This document shows, piece after piece, positions 1 through 11,184 of a stretch of 64,000 nt of DNA. How positions within the stretch are numbered: position 1 is the stretch's first letter; the number at the start of each line of letters is the position of its first letter. A model generated the notes under the pieces. It ran no database searches, was not told the DNA's origin, and was given only the letters and a program-made list of their open reading frames with translations. The position numbers and the translations under genes are program-made. Source of the DNA: Gymnorhina tibicen (lineage: Eukaryota; Chordata; Aves; Passeriformes; Artamidae); the NCBI GenBank assembly GCA_013399875.1, contig VXAZ01006360.1:434001-498000 (forward strand), read 5' to 3'.

Positions 1-2871
1 CTTTTTGATCTAAAATGCATGATGTCTTAATAATAAATTATGTTTTTAAAAATCTCACTGAAAAGTGTAAAGTCGTGATAAGGAGAAGAACTTTTATTTC
101 CTATTGCTGATGTGGAAGTAGAGGTCTGATGCTGCAAATGTGCACTACAGAACATTGTGCTTAATTCTGTGGAGACTTTTAGAGAGAAGCACTGTACCCA
201 GGCAGGTTGGATGTGGAAGATCAGGTCTTTGAGACTGCCTTTGGCAGTTTCAATCGTTTTATCTCCTTGAAGAAATCACTGAAGAAAACAAGTTAATTTT
301 TTGGCTACCTGGTAAATCTTGTTAACATTCTTGTGCTATTTTTTAGTATTTGTTCTGTAGTGCTATAATCTTTAAAAGAAATCAAGTTACAGTGCAAAAT
401 TACATTTCAAGACACGTGATCCTAATGCACATAATTCATTTTGTTGTGGCAAAAGTTAAATGTCTTGTGCATAGTAAAATAAGCAATCAAAAATATTTGT
501 TCACATTTATTTTTCAAGTTTACATATTTCCTTTTGTTTCTTGTTTTTAAACATCTATATACAAATAAAATGGGTGTGCTCTCACTTGCAGCCAATTTAG
601 TCTAGTGAGGGGAGAAGTGTTACTGGAATGTAGGAAACTCAATGGAATGCAGACAATTTTTTACCAATGTTCCGCAGATTCAAGAAATAAAGAATGCCAT
701 TCCAGCTAGCTGTTTTTTTAACAGAAGCACCTAGTTTGTTTGCTTTTTATCTTACATATTAGAAAATACAATTTACGGAGATCTAGAGCTACTGCACACC
801 AAGTAGAATAAAAAATAACTAAGTATTTATATTAAAATAAAGTGTTTAACCACAAAAAAAGCAGTAATAAAATACAGTTTCCTAATTTACATTTTGCATC
901 CAAAGGATGAATAACAACTCACTAATAAATAATATTTATATAAATATTTTACGTCTGGATATTTTTAAAAGGCAATAGCCTGAAGCAACTGCAGAAAAAC
1001 CTAACGTGGTAGCAGTCTGATTTACTCTCCCTTCTCCCTCCCCCCAACTGATTACAGTGATTCTTAGTTTAATAATACAAAGGTATCTTGCTGCAAGACA
1101 GCTGTGTACTCCACACATTTTTAAGTGGCAGAGAGGTGGCTGTTTTAGTAAGTACTGTACAAAGTGAGCTATAAAAGCAGTGAAGCGCCAACTTCCTCTA
1201 GAAAATGTTTCTGTTCAGTTTCTGCTTTGTAGTTCGACACATACAGTCTGAAACATGGGTTTAAAATGGTAAGAATACTCTTGGAGTACTGGAGTTGTTT
1301 TCAATGCAGTTTGAAAAGATGGGCAGTTTTTTGATTCTTCCATGGCACAGTGTAGCTGGTAACAGCAGAGAGAGTAGTTTCATGTGAATAAAGCTTGTTT
1401 CACTGTGGTTACATCTAGCAATGCTTGAACTGTTATGCTCACTTTTACCAAGCCCCTTTCTTCTAGGATGTGATGTGGTAGGCAGAGCTTCTCCTAGAAA
1501 AAGACAAAAAAAGGAGTAAAAATTAGAATATTCAATCCTCACCGCAGAACCTCACTTCACATGATCACATTTGGAACACAAAGCCCAGCAAGCAGGAATT
1601 GTTTCCTATTTTTAATTAAAAAGAACTTCCTGTGATTTTGACAGAAAGTCTCTGATTTTGCTCCCACTACATCTAGGAGTTAGTGAGAGATCTGTTAATA
1701 GTCTGGGCCCCAGAAACCAAGTTGTTCTGTGGTCATTACAGCATGTAAACAGCTAGAGCGAGGGCCAGCAAGCACACACCAGACTTTCACCTACAAAGCA
1801 GGAGAACATGGCATTTGCTTTGCTATGACGTATGTGTGAGATGGGGGATGGAAGGCTGACTTTAAAAAAAAAACAAAACAAACCAAAACCACCCCATTCT
1901 CCCACTGAGCTCTAGACAGGTGCCAGGATAAGCAGTTTGAAAACTACACACTAGCACATACAGGGAAGTGTGTGCAATGTTGTGCATTCAATAGGCAAAG
2001 TGTTTAGTTCCCAGTATTTGCACCTTATTAGAAATACCCAGGAATCAACTTTATTCACCACAAGGACACAGCAGTCATGGCCAGGATGGAACTCACTAGC
2101 TGTCCACAGAGGCTGCTATAGCAGAAAACAGTCAAGCAGTAAATACTGTATCTCCTACAGGGAGAGCAAGACACCCGCCCATGAATAATTAGAGAAAGTT
2201 TAGAGGGGCAGCCTTGGGTCATGATTGGCCCTCTCTTTAAAAAGAAGGTTTTTTAATGTAACCTTGTAATTACATTACATTACCTTGTAATTAAATTAAG
2301 ATTTAATGTAATCTTGTTAAGAAATCAATGAAATTATGAACTCAGGCAGCAGGTTTATAATAAATAAATGGAAAAGCCAGACTACATCACATAAACCATA
2401 ATTACAACTGTAGACTCATTGCCACAACATGGAAGCCAAAAGCGTAAGTGGGATGACAAAAATATGCAGATAAGAGAAAAATCCAAACAATGCTATTTAA
2501 CACAAACACATGGAAACGGTGTCTGGTCCATAAAGTCCTTAAGCTGTATGTCATTGCTTTAAGCATGAAAAAGGCACCATCTGTGTGAGCTAACCTGTTC
2601 CTTCCCTATGCATCCATACATGACCATCAGCAGACTTGGAATATTGATTTTTTGGAAAGAGAGGGTGGTTTTGATATTCTCACTATTGAATATCTTAGTT
2701 ATTCAATAAAGTTTAAGGTTTTAAAACTAATGATGCATTTGAGGTTCTGTTTTAATTAACTGCCTGTCTTCTACTGAATAGTCTTCTTGGATCTGTAATG
2801 TTAACGAAGGGTCCCTTATTTTATCTTTATACAATTCACGGTCCTTTTCCACACTTCCTCACATTGTTTAC

Positions 2872-2913
2872 TTCTTCAATTTAAACCTCACTTTCTTCAA
2901 TTTAAACCTCACT
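2872..2913. repeat. Perfect 21-bp tandem duplication
   Basis: The unit TTCTTCAATTTAAACCTCAC plus T occurs twice head to tail (2872-2892 and 2893-2913) without mismatch, so the duplication is recent or possibly polymorphic. Confidence 0.95.
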
Positions 2914-5900
2914 GATCTCTTCAGCCTCTCTGCTCATGACACATTTTTTCAGCTCTAGTCCCTTCCTTGACTCCTATGGACTCTTACAACTCAATATAAT
3001 GGAACTGGTACACACAAGAACAATTCATAGAGTCTTTATTACATTATGCACCTAATTGTTTTTATCTCCTTCCACTGTTGTCCAGTCCTTGCTCAGGAGA
3101 CCTCCTCCAGTGGGCCACAGCTCCAGAAAAGTATCAGTATTAAACAGCTCCACTGCTTCTGACATTTATGACTTTCTTTTGTTAATGAGTATTTCCTTTA
3201 TGCATAACCAACACTTAGCTTGCTTAAATTTCTTGAGTTCCTCACACCCCACTCCAGCCTCAATGAGAGGAAAAACTGCAAAATGTACCTGTTAACTACT
3301 GAACCTGAAGATAGGAGCCAAACTTCATTCACAATCATAGCATCTGATACTAGTAATTGTAATTTATCTGTATTTTGTTTACATTTTGTATTTACTACTG
3401 AAGTTGTTTTAGTATTTATTATTTTATGTTTAAAAGATTTTTTTAAGACCCAAGGAACAACTTCAAACATAATTTTCAAGGAGCTTGGCTGAGTAGGTCT
3501 GCAGGAGATGGACAACACACATTTCCCCATGGAAGATGCTGTAATATTCTTGCTAATGCTGGGTTACCACTTCAGAGTTTGTGGATTCTGATTCACATTG
3601 ACCAAACTATTGTGGCAACTGCCTCCTGTTCCTGTCGGCCACCCTGCCCCTCTCTGCTGCAATTATTTGTCCAGTCAGGCCAAGGAACTACCCTCCTCTT
3701 GCAGCCATTCCAGGTCATCATCCACATTTCCATCCCAAACCTACCTACCATAAACTGACCATTTAAGTTAAGATGCTGAGTTCTGCAGTTCATTCTTGTT
3801 TGTTCTTCTGACTGAAATATTAACCTGCAAGCTGTCAGAGATGGCTCCCTCCAACATCTATTCCTCTGAAAAAAAAGTGTCTTTCCCAGAGAAACATATA
3901 TTTTAGGATGCAAACTCCTAAACTGATACCCAATTAGCACTGGAGTAGCTACATAAAAAGGTAGATACAATGATATCAAATAAAAGGGGGGAAAAAAACC
4001 CCAGTATTCTTCTACTTCAAAAGTGTGATTTCTACTATACATTTTGCCAATCTACTGTCCTGGGAGCCAGTTTGTCTAAAAATCCACAATGCTCTGATGC
4101 TGATAATTTTTTTAAAAAATTATTATACTAATCTTATTTGAGAATACAAATCAGACACTTGAAGTGAAATGTTATTCTTTCCACACTCTTCTACTTCTTT
4201 CCAGTATCATTGCACAGTCGTCTCTTGTTTCACAGTCTTGGTGGCCCTTAGCAAGCCAATATTTCATTATTCTTCCATGCTAGACAAAAGACATTTAATA
4301 AGAAGGCCTGCTGAATCCAGTACCTGAAAACTAAGGGACTGGTATTACATGGCTGAAGGGTAGGGACTGAATCCAAAAACCCCACCCTAAGAAAACCTAC
4401 CTTGCTAGATATTTATGTTTGAAAATATTCTACATTTTGCTATTGAAGTCAGATTTGCTTAAACCACCAGAGTTAAGGATGTCTGCTTAAGAAAAATTTA
4501 AATTCCAAACTCACCGTTTTTGTGACACCTTGTAGCACTCACTGAGCTATTCTGTCATGCTCTCTTGCTAAGATTTTTGCAGTTGTTTGTAAGCACATTT
4601 GCACTAAAAGCATAAGGGAATGCATGCCCCATTTAATATAAAAACCCATCCACTATGATTTTTTTCTGTTTTTAAAGGCAAGCATTATCTATTTTAAATA
4701 CAGCATAGTAATTTAGTTTGTATAAAGCAACCCCTCTCCACCTGCTGTATTTACAAGATGTATACTCCAATCCGGAAAGCTGTTCTAGGAGGTCTGCAAA
4801 AAAACAGGACCATACAACAGTGTTGTAGGAGTGAAAAGTTTCCCAGCACACAACTTTTTTATGTATCATTCTATGTTAGTGCTCAAAACATATACACTTG
4901 ACAGCCTTCTCTTATGAAGCAGGTGGAACTTGGCTCTATTTTATAATTCTACAGCTAAACACATGGCTACAATGAACTTTCCAAACTTGACAATGAGACC
5001 GATGCCATCTCCTAAAAATGACAAACTTCTCTAAATGTGTCACAAATCAGTTCTGATATGTAAGCCCTAAACACTGTCTTAAAAGCTTTGTAAATGGCTT
5101 TCATCAACCCCATCTCACGTACTTTTCAAATCAGAGTTTTAGAGTCACATATTTACTTCTCAGACTAGGAAAAGTCAAATCCTGCCAAGGATGGAATCCA
5201 AGGCACAAACAACAGCTTTCCATAACAGCAGTTACACCCAGGTGTCTCCGTACTTAGGTTCAGCCGCTGTCCCTGCTTTTCCATGCTCTGCCTCATCCCC
5301 TCACCAGCTACAACTGCTCTCTGGAAACCACCAACAGCAGAGCTATGAAGCTGCAGGCCATGAAGATTTCAAACCTTTTCTTAAATCCTGTCGTTTTGAA
5401 GCAAATGCCTGACCAACCAAGAGGAGAACTTGCCCCTGACTCTGAGGAGACTCAAGCTCACCCACTTCTCCCCACATTTAATAAAATTTCTGTCCCTTTT
5501 ACAATAGATTGAAATGCATAACACGTCTATAAAAGTGTGAATTCTCTCTCTAAAAACACCCCTGTTGAAACCATCACTGAACAAACTCCAAAAGAACAGA
5601 CAGAAGAACTGGCTACTAATTCTACAAACCAGCCTAAAACAATTGTGGGGGGAAGGGCTGCCACTCCACTCATAGCAGCCCCAATCTCTCCATTCTCTAT
5701 CTACTACAAAAATGAAGATGTAATGTATTTTTGTTGTCTTTTTTCTCTCTAAGAACACAAAGGAACTTAATTACTTGTTGCAAGCAAACTACCTTCTACA
5801 GACACACAGCCATTTTGAATGGCTAAAGATGTTTCCAAATTCATCATGAAGCAAAAGAACAAACTCCTGAAGGAAAAAATACTAAAAAGTGCACAAAAAG

Positions 5901-8900
5901 GAGGCAGCAGCAGGAGGCTGAATCACAAAGCAGTACAAAGAGACAGTACAACTGGTGTACCCACAAACGTGCACGTGTGCAGGTGCTTGCCAGAGCAAGT
6001 TTCTAATCCTGGAACAAAATGTCTAATTTAGGATAGAAGAAAGCCAGGAATACACAATGACATGAATACCTCAAGAATACGTGACACACTTCACATACAC
6101 ATCTATTTTCTTTGACACCAGATGACTTCAAAGTCAAGACAACTGAATTATTTTATGGCAGGGCAAGCAGTTTGGCAATTCAGATACAGTAAGCATTTAC
6201 ATAAAAGACATTTCTGCCCTAATATCAGATTGGTAAATGGTAAAATGACCACACATCATGATAAGAGCAGGGCTCAACTGTCTGTATTTTTAGTAAAAAT
6301 ACAGAGACATGGAATTCTACAATTTGGCAAGAGCCTTTCTCTTTCTTCCTTGTATTTGTAGAATATGAAATTTCAGCTCCACAGGAGAAAAATATTAATA
6401 AAACAATGAATACTGGAATGTACAATTTCTCCAAGCACAAATTAAAAACCTAAGTCCATGTAATGCCCATCATTTCATTTTGAAGCTAACTATTTTGAAG
6501 TGGGAAGACACTAAAAGAAACTTCAGGGCATTACACTTGAACAAACTTTTATGTCCAGTATACTCAACCTTTACATTTTGTTAGGTCAAGGCCAGTTTTC
6601 TTTCTAAAGAGTTGGAAAAGAAAGCTATAGCAAATATTTACTTTTCCATATGTCTAAGGCAATTTAAAATTATGTCCTTTTATTTTTTTTTTCCTTTTCC
6701 ACTATTACTGTTGATGTTTGTGTATGCCCCGAATCACCTTTCCAAGTACAAATGAAAAGAGATATAAAAAAACACAGTAATTCAGGCTGTACTGCAGCTG
6801 CAAAATCTGTGTGGAGTCATAGCCAGTTAGGTATCAAGATATGTGCATCTTCTGAACATTCAATAAACTGGAAATACTTGCAAAACTGTAATTGCTGATA
6901 GTGGGCTTTGGATTCTCCAATAAATTATGACCTTGAGCCACAAAACTTAAAAGTAGACCACATATTTTTACAAAATCCCTCACAGTTTTATTCTAACAGG
7001 CTTAGAAAATGGTGACCTGAAACTGCAAGGAACAAAAATCTTAATAAAGACAAGACACACATGAAACAGTAAGAGAAAACATATACTTACAAGGGAAATA
7101 CCAATTATACCATAAACTTATACATTAAATTCTGAGAAAGTGATGAGTGTTTTGTATCATCAAAGCAGAATAGGTCACTACCTTACAGTATTTTTCTACT
7201 ACTCTTTCTGCATAATACAGCTTATGTTCTAGAAATGAAGGAAATAGCAAAGGTTCAGAAAACCAGCTGTACCTTTTTTTTCTCAACCTGCTTGTATTAC
7301 TGGGGTTTTTGGTGTTTTTTGTGTAATAGAAGTGAAATTTTTGTGAAAAACAATGACATGGCAATACTTTGGTAACTTATTAATGTATATTGAGTAGGAA
7401 TCTGTATTGAATATTTGCTCAGATCTAATTCAGTCCCCATTCACATAAAGTTCAACTTTCAGAAGACTTATTAGGAGCACAATGGGATCTATACACAGCT
7501 TTCAGCTGTAAAAACTTGTTAATATACAAGAGGCATTTGAAGGACTACTACACTGCATTACACTGCACTTGAAAGTATTTCTTTTTTCTGGATCAAGGAA
7601 AAAGAAAGCCAAATCCTCACATCAAAATGCCACTTGTGATCCAGTGCAAACACATTTTGCCTGCAAGTATGTCCACTACAAGCTGTATTTATTACTTTAT
7701 TGCAGTAGAGATGACATGACCTCCACAGGATGTAAGAGTAATTAATATGATGGGCACAGTACAGATTGGAAACCAATTTATTAAGAAATCATGGTTTGAA
7801 AATCTCTGATGATCACTGCAATGGAAAAAAATGAATGGGAAAAGAAAAGAGGAGCAAATATGGTTAATGTTATTAATGAATATAGGGATGAACTACAGTG
7901 CACCTTTTTTTTTTAAACTCAAGGTGATCAGCGATTATGTGACTGGCTATGAGCAGTAAGTACCAATTATATCTAACTGGAAGTCTCAATATGGCATCTC
8001 CTCAAAGGTGAGGAACCACCAAAGAGCTGAACTGTTTGTTTCACAAGTACTAAAACCTCAGAACAGCAGCACAGAAACAGGACTCTGAATTTAGCAAATA
8101 ATCCATTAGAGTTGATTAATGATGTTTTAGTTTCCAGTTCCCCATTTAGTGGAAAAATTTCTGACTTCAGAGATGGAAAGACAGATATTTTTTATATTTG
8201 CATTACGTTTGAAATATATTTTGAGAAACTTTATTATATTCACATTTAGAAAATGTAAGGGTAATTTCACTATTTCTTTCCCTGGAAGATTTATAGATAT
8301 TTGGAAGTGCAATCAGTAACAACCCCCAAAAAATACCAAACTGGGTAAGCTTCATGTATGGTAGCACAGCTGTGCTTGTCATGAACCAAGTATGTTTGTT
8401 GTTTTTCACCATCTGTTTCAAGATGGCTTCACCATCTCTAACTACCAGAAACTGCACATAATGCTACACTTTAAACACCAGCTACTGTCATAGCTGAGAA
8501 TACACATGGTCCCTAAGTAACAACTCCATTTGCACGGTAAGCATGTACAAAGTAAGGACTTTGGCCAAGTTTAAGAGTTAAGTGTCACGGTGACTGGGGG
8601 ATGTTCACTTAGTCTACACTGGCACAACAGCAGTTCAGTTTCTAGCCCAGTGTCTACTCTGATAAAACATTTGAAATGACTGAAGACATGAACTTCCATT
8701 TCTGAACACTGAAAATGCAAAACACACTGATTACTCCTCTTACCTCGCTCCAAACTATTCGAAACAGGGGATAATCAGACATGATATTAGACAATGAGAC
8801 AGACGTGTACTATAGGATGGCAGCAAAACCTTTCTCCACATGATTTTCTAATTTCAGGAGATATACATGTAGTACTCACACATGTAGTTCAGTACTATAT

Positions 8901-9904
8901 AAGGAGGGCACAACACAAAGCATCAACAGGAGACCTGTTTACCACTCATGGGAGCAATAGTCAAATCCCAGCCCTACAGAAGACACCACTTTTGTCTCAA
9001 ATGCCTACACTGGAGTATAGAGAAACATATAATTAATAGATTCTGAACTGATTCAAGCCATATGTCACTAGGTTTCATCAAAAAAGCAAAATAATTGGAA
9101 CAAGACAACTAAAATCAAAACAAAGATCTGCTCAAAGTGGAAGCTTAAATGTCAAGCTGTGACTAAGTAAACAAGTGTCTGGTGTTGGAATTGCTGACAC
9201 ACAGTTAGAAGGCAGGCCTGCACAGGATGAGGGCACAAGTCTAGAGCTACATACCAAATAAAGAGCTTTGAAGCACTCACTGAACTCTTGCCTGGTCACA
9301 GATTGCACTCTTTACAATAAAGTTGTTGTATGTATGCACTGGAAGGTGCTAGACACCAAACCCTTTAAAATTTTTGATTTATCCATCATCTGAAATTAAT
9401 TTTTCCATCCTAAAATATGTATCTAATAATACATTTACTACTTTTTATCTGTATCTGTCTATATATATGTATCTACCTAGATCTATATATTTAAGCCACA
9501 GAAACCAGGAATAGAACTGCATTTAAAAGTTTTTTAATAAGATTTTACAAGTATCTGTGGAGGGGAGGTATTTATAGAGCAGCATTAAATCATAACAGTA
9601 TGGCCAGAATAATCACTAACATACAAATTCTTATCCTAGTTATACTCTAAAAGTCTATAGCTAATTCTATTATTCACTAGACAGGGGAAATGAATGCATG
9701 TATTTCCAAGACACAAAACTGAGGTCCTTTGGTTAGCTAGCCTGAGACTGAGTTACGAATTTAGGCAGCAGCATCTAGGCCAATATTGCAATGTCAGTAT
9801 AGGTTTATATTTTTCAATTAATTTTCATTTGTATATTTTCATGTCAATAAGAAGAAAACCCAAAAATTGTCTTACTTTAAGTTTTAGAGTAGATGAACAG
9901 AACA

Positions 9905-10070
9905 CAGAACTGGAAGGGAAATGGAGGTCATCAGTCCAGCAGTCTAACCATAGGCAGAGTTCAAACATAAACAAAATAGCTCCTGGCTAATATATGTCTA
10001 AGCTGCTCTCTAAAACCTCCCAGGATGGAAAAGCTAGAGTCTTCCCAGAGGATCTGTTTTCCTAGCTACA
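9905..10070 (-). mobile_element. Degraded CR1/L3-type LINE 3' fragment
   Basis: The plus strand reads ACTGGAAGGGAAATGGAGGT, CATCAGTCCAGCAGTCTAAC, and later TAAAACCTCCCAGGATGGAA. This is the order found in the reverse complement of CR1 and L3 tails (GGAAGGGACC..GGTCATCTAGTCCAAC....CCTCCAGGGATGG). Old and short; which subfamily is not resolvable by eye. Confidence 0.55.
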
Positions 10071-10110
10071 TTGTCTTTGCTCCATTGGTTACACAAACAA
10101 ACAGTATCTG

Positions 10111-10243
10111 CATTTTCACAGGTGATGAAACAGAGAAGATAATGATGTGACTTGCTTGATGCCACACAAAAGAATGGCAGGTACAGGAATTTAACAGCTT
10201 ATTCCCAAACTGTCTCACTGCACCGCATGATCTTTGTCCTGAA
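10111..10243 (-). mobile_element. MIR-like ancient SINE fragment
   Basis: The plus strand follows the reverse complement of the MIR core: CATTTTCACAGGTGATGAAA, CAGAGAAGATAATG, ATGTGACTTGCTTGATGCCA, then CACAAAAGAATGGCAGGTAC and AGGAATTTAACAGC. The element is thus on the minus strand. Divergence is high, as expected for a relic predating the bird-mammal split. Located just downstream of the LRCH1 stop codon, probably within or beyond its 3' UTR. Confidence 0.6.
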
Positions 10244-10977
10244 ACATTCTAAAGTCTCTTGGATTCTATGGCTTGCTCACACCCACTGCTAATTTACAGT
10301 CACCTCTGGGTGTAATGTAGCAAGTCTCTAAAAGGAGTTCAACACCGTTTTGTGTGACAGAAGAAAAAGATTATTCTACCATAGGAAAACATAACTACTC
10401 CAGCATGGAATTTAATCACAACAGTAGAGACAAACAATAATCTTTAAAGTACTCTTGTAAATACATAAGAATTAAAAAATAACAGTAATTCAAAAGATAG
10501 TTCTCTAAGTGCTCTTAACACAATACGTGCAGAGATAATTGGCACCCACTCAGAAAATACTATCACCTGCTGGAAGTGCCATCTGAAGCTGCTTCAATAT
10601 CTGCAGCATTCTTGGATTTTCATAAAAAGTAAGAGGCTCAGTTCTGTTTAGCTTGTGATACACATCTAGCCTACACCCAAAAGTGGAATAAGAGGAGCTT
10701 CACTGCTTTAACACATTTGGTGAGTAGTCTAGGCAACATGAAAGAAAAACTATAAATAAAGAGGTACATAAGTTCTTAAACTAGAGCTGGAGGGGAGTGA
10801 AGACATGGGACTTGCCTTGAAGATGCTAGTCCTCTCTCCTATTTCAAGAGATTAATAAAGATATTACAAGGAAGGGAAGCAAGGGAAAGGGAGAAGTTTG
10901 TAAGGCAAAGGAAGGAAATTAAGTACCTGTAACTTGTCAGAGACAAAGCAGAAAGTTTGTGTGCACATGCGAACAGG

Positions 10978-11184
10978 TTATGCTGTTAGCAAATTCCAGT
11001 GATAAGTTATATACATCAAGACTATAAAAAGTATATGGAAAAGACAAAAGCCTATTAGATCCCAGGAGCGAAAAGTAGAAGTTGACTGTGGGGGTTTCTC
11101 CCCGAGGGCGAGCAGAGTGTCAACAGTCTTTCGAATGTGACGAATATCCGACTGCAGGATGTCATACGGAGAGCAGAGGTCAGC
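10978..11184 (-). CDS. LRCH1: LRCH1 exon 20: CH-domain end, C-terminal membrane anchor and stop
   Basis: 207 coding nt (68 codons plus TAA at 10980-10978), entered in phase 0 after GIPE. The first half, ADLCSPYDILQSDIRHIRKT then VDTLLALGEK, aligns with the usual CH end (LCxPxxIL...TVxxLL). After PPQSTSTFRSWDLI comes a hydrophobic stretch of about 17 residues, GFCLFHILFIVLMYITY, then HWNLLTA. This would make the product a tail-anchored membrane protein, like LRCH4, which is known to have one membrane span near its C-terminus. The acceptor is GGGATAG/GC; an in-frame TAG just upstream confirms the exon edge. The exon is more CpG-rich than its surroundings. Confidence 0.85.
   Translation of the reverse strand, partial: ADLCSPYDILQSDIRHIRKTVDTLLALGEKPPQSTSTFRSWDLIGFCLFHILFIVLMYITYHWNLLTA

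Larger units (their letters stand above)
1..10977. other. Region downstream of the LRCH1 stop: 3' UTR and intergenic DNA
   Basis: No coding exon is recognised on either strand. The 3' UTR of LRCH1 must begin at 10977 and run leftward. Candidate minus-strand polyadenylation signals are ATTAAA at 9538-9533 and AATAAA at 8235-8230, but none can be chosen without transcripts. In mammals the next gene in this direction is ESD, oriented tail-to-tail with LRCH1; no ESD exon was recognised. The region holds the LINE/MIR relics at 9905-10243, a 21-bp tandem duplication at 2872-2913 and a TTAATGTAA-rich patch at 2250-2310. Confidence 0.65.

Noticed and set aside
3593..4042. 149-codon minus-strand open frame
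   Set aside because: Unrecognised sequence with an unusual Trp and Arg content and no family motif. It could be an old repeat, but the support is too thin to call a gene.
5191..5412. 73-codon plus-strand frame rich in Ser and Gln
   Set aside because: No homology recognised and no splice or polyadenylation context; probably chance.
7558..7776. Minus-strand frame containing LYCAHHIN, resembling LCLPHHIL of the soluble LRCH1 end
   Set aside because: Only a few residues agree, there is no acceptor in the right phase, and the downstream conserved EEKGL and TVQALL segments are missing.
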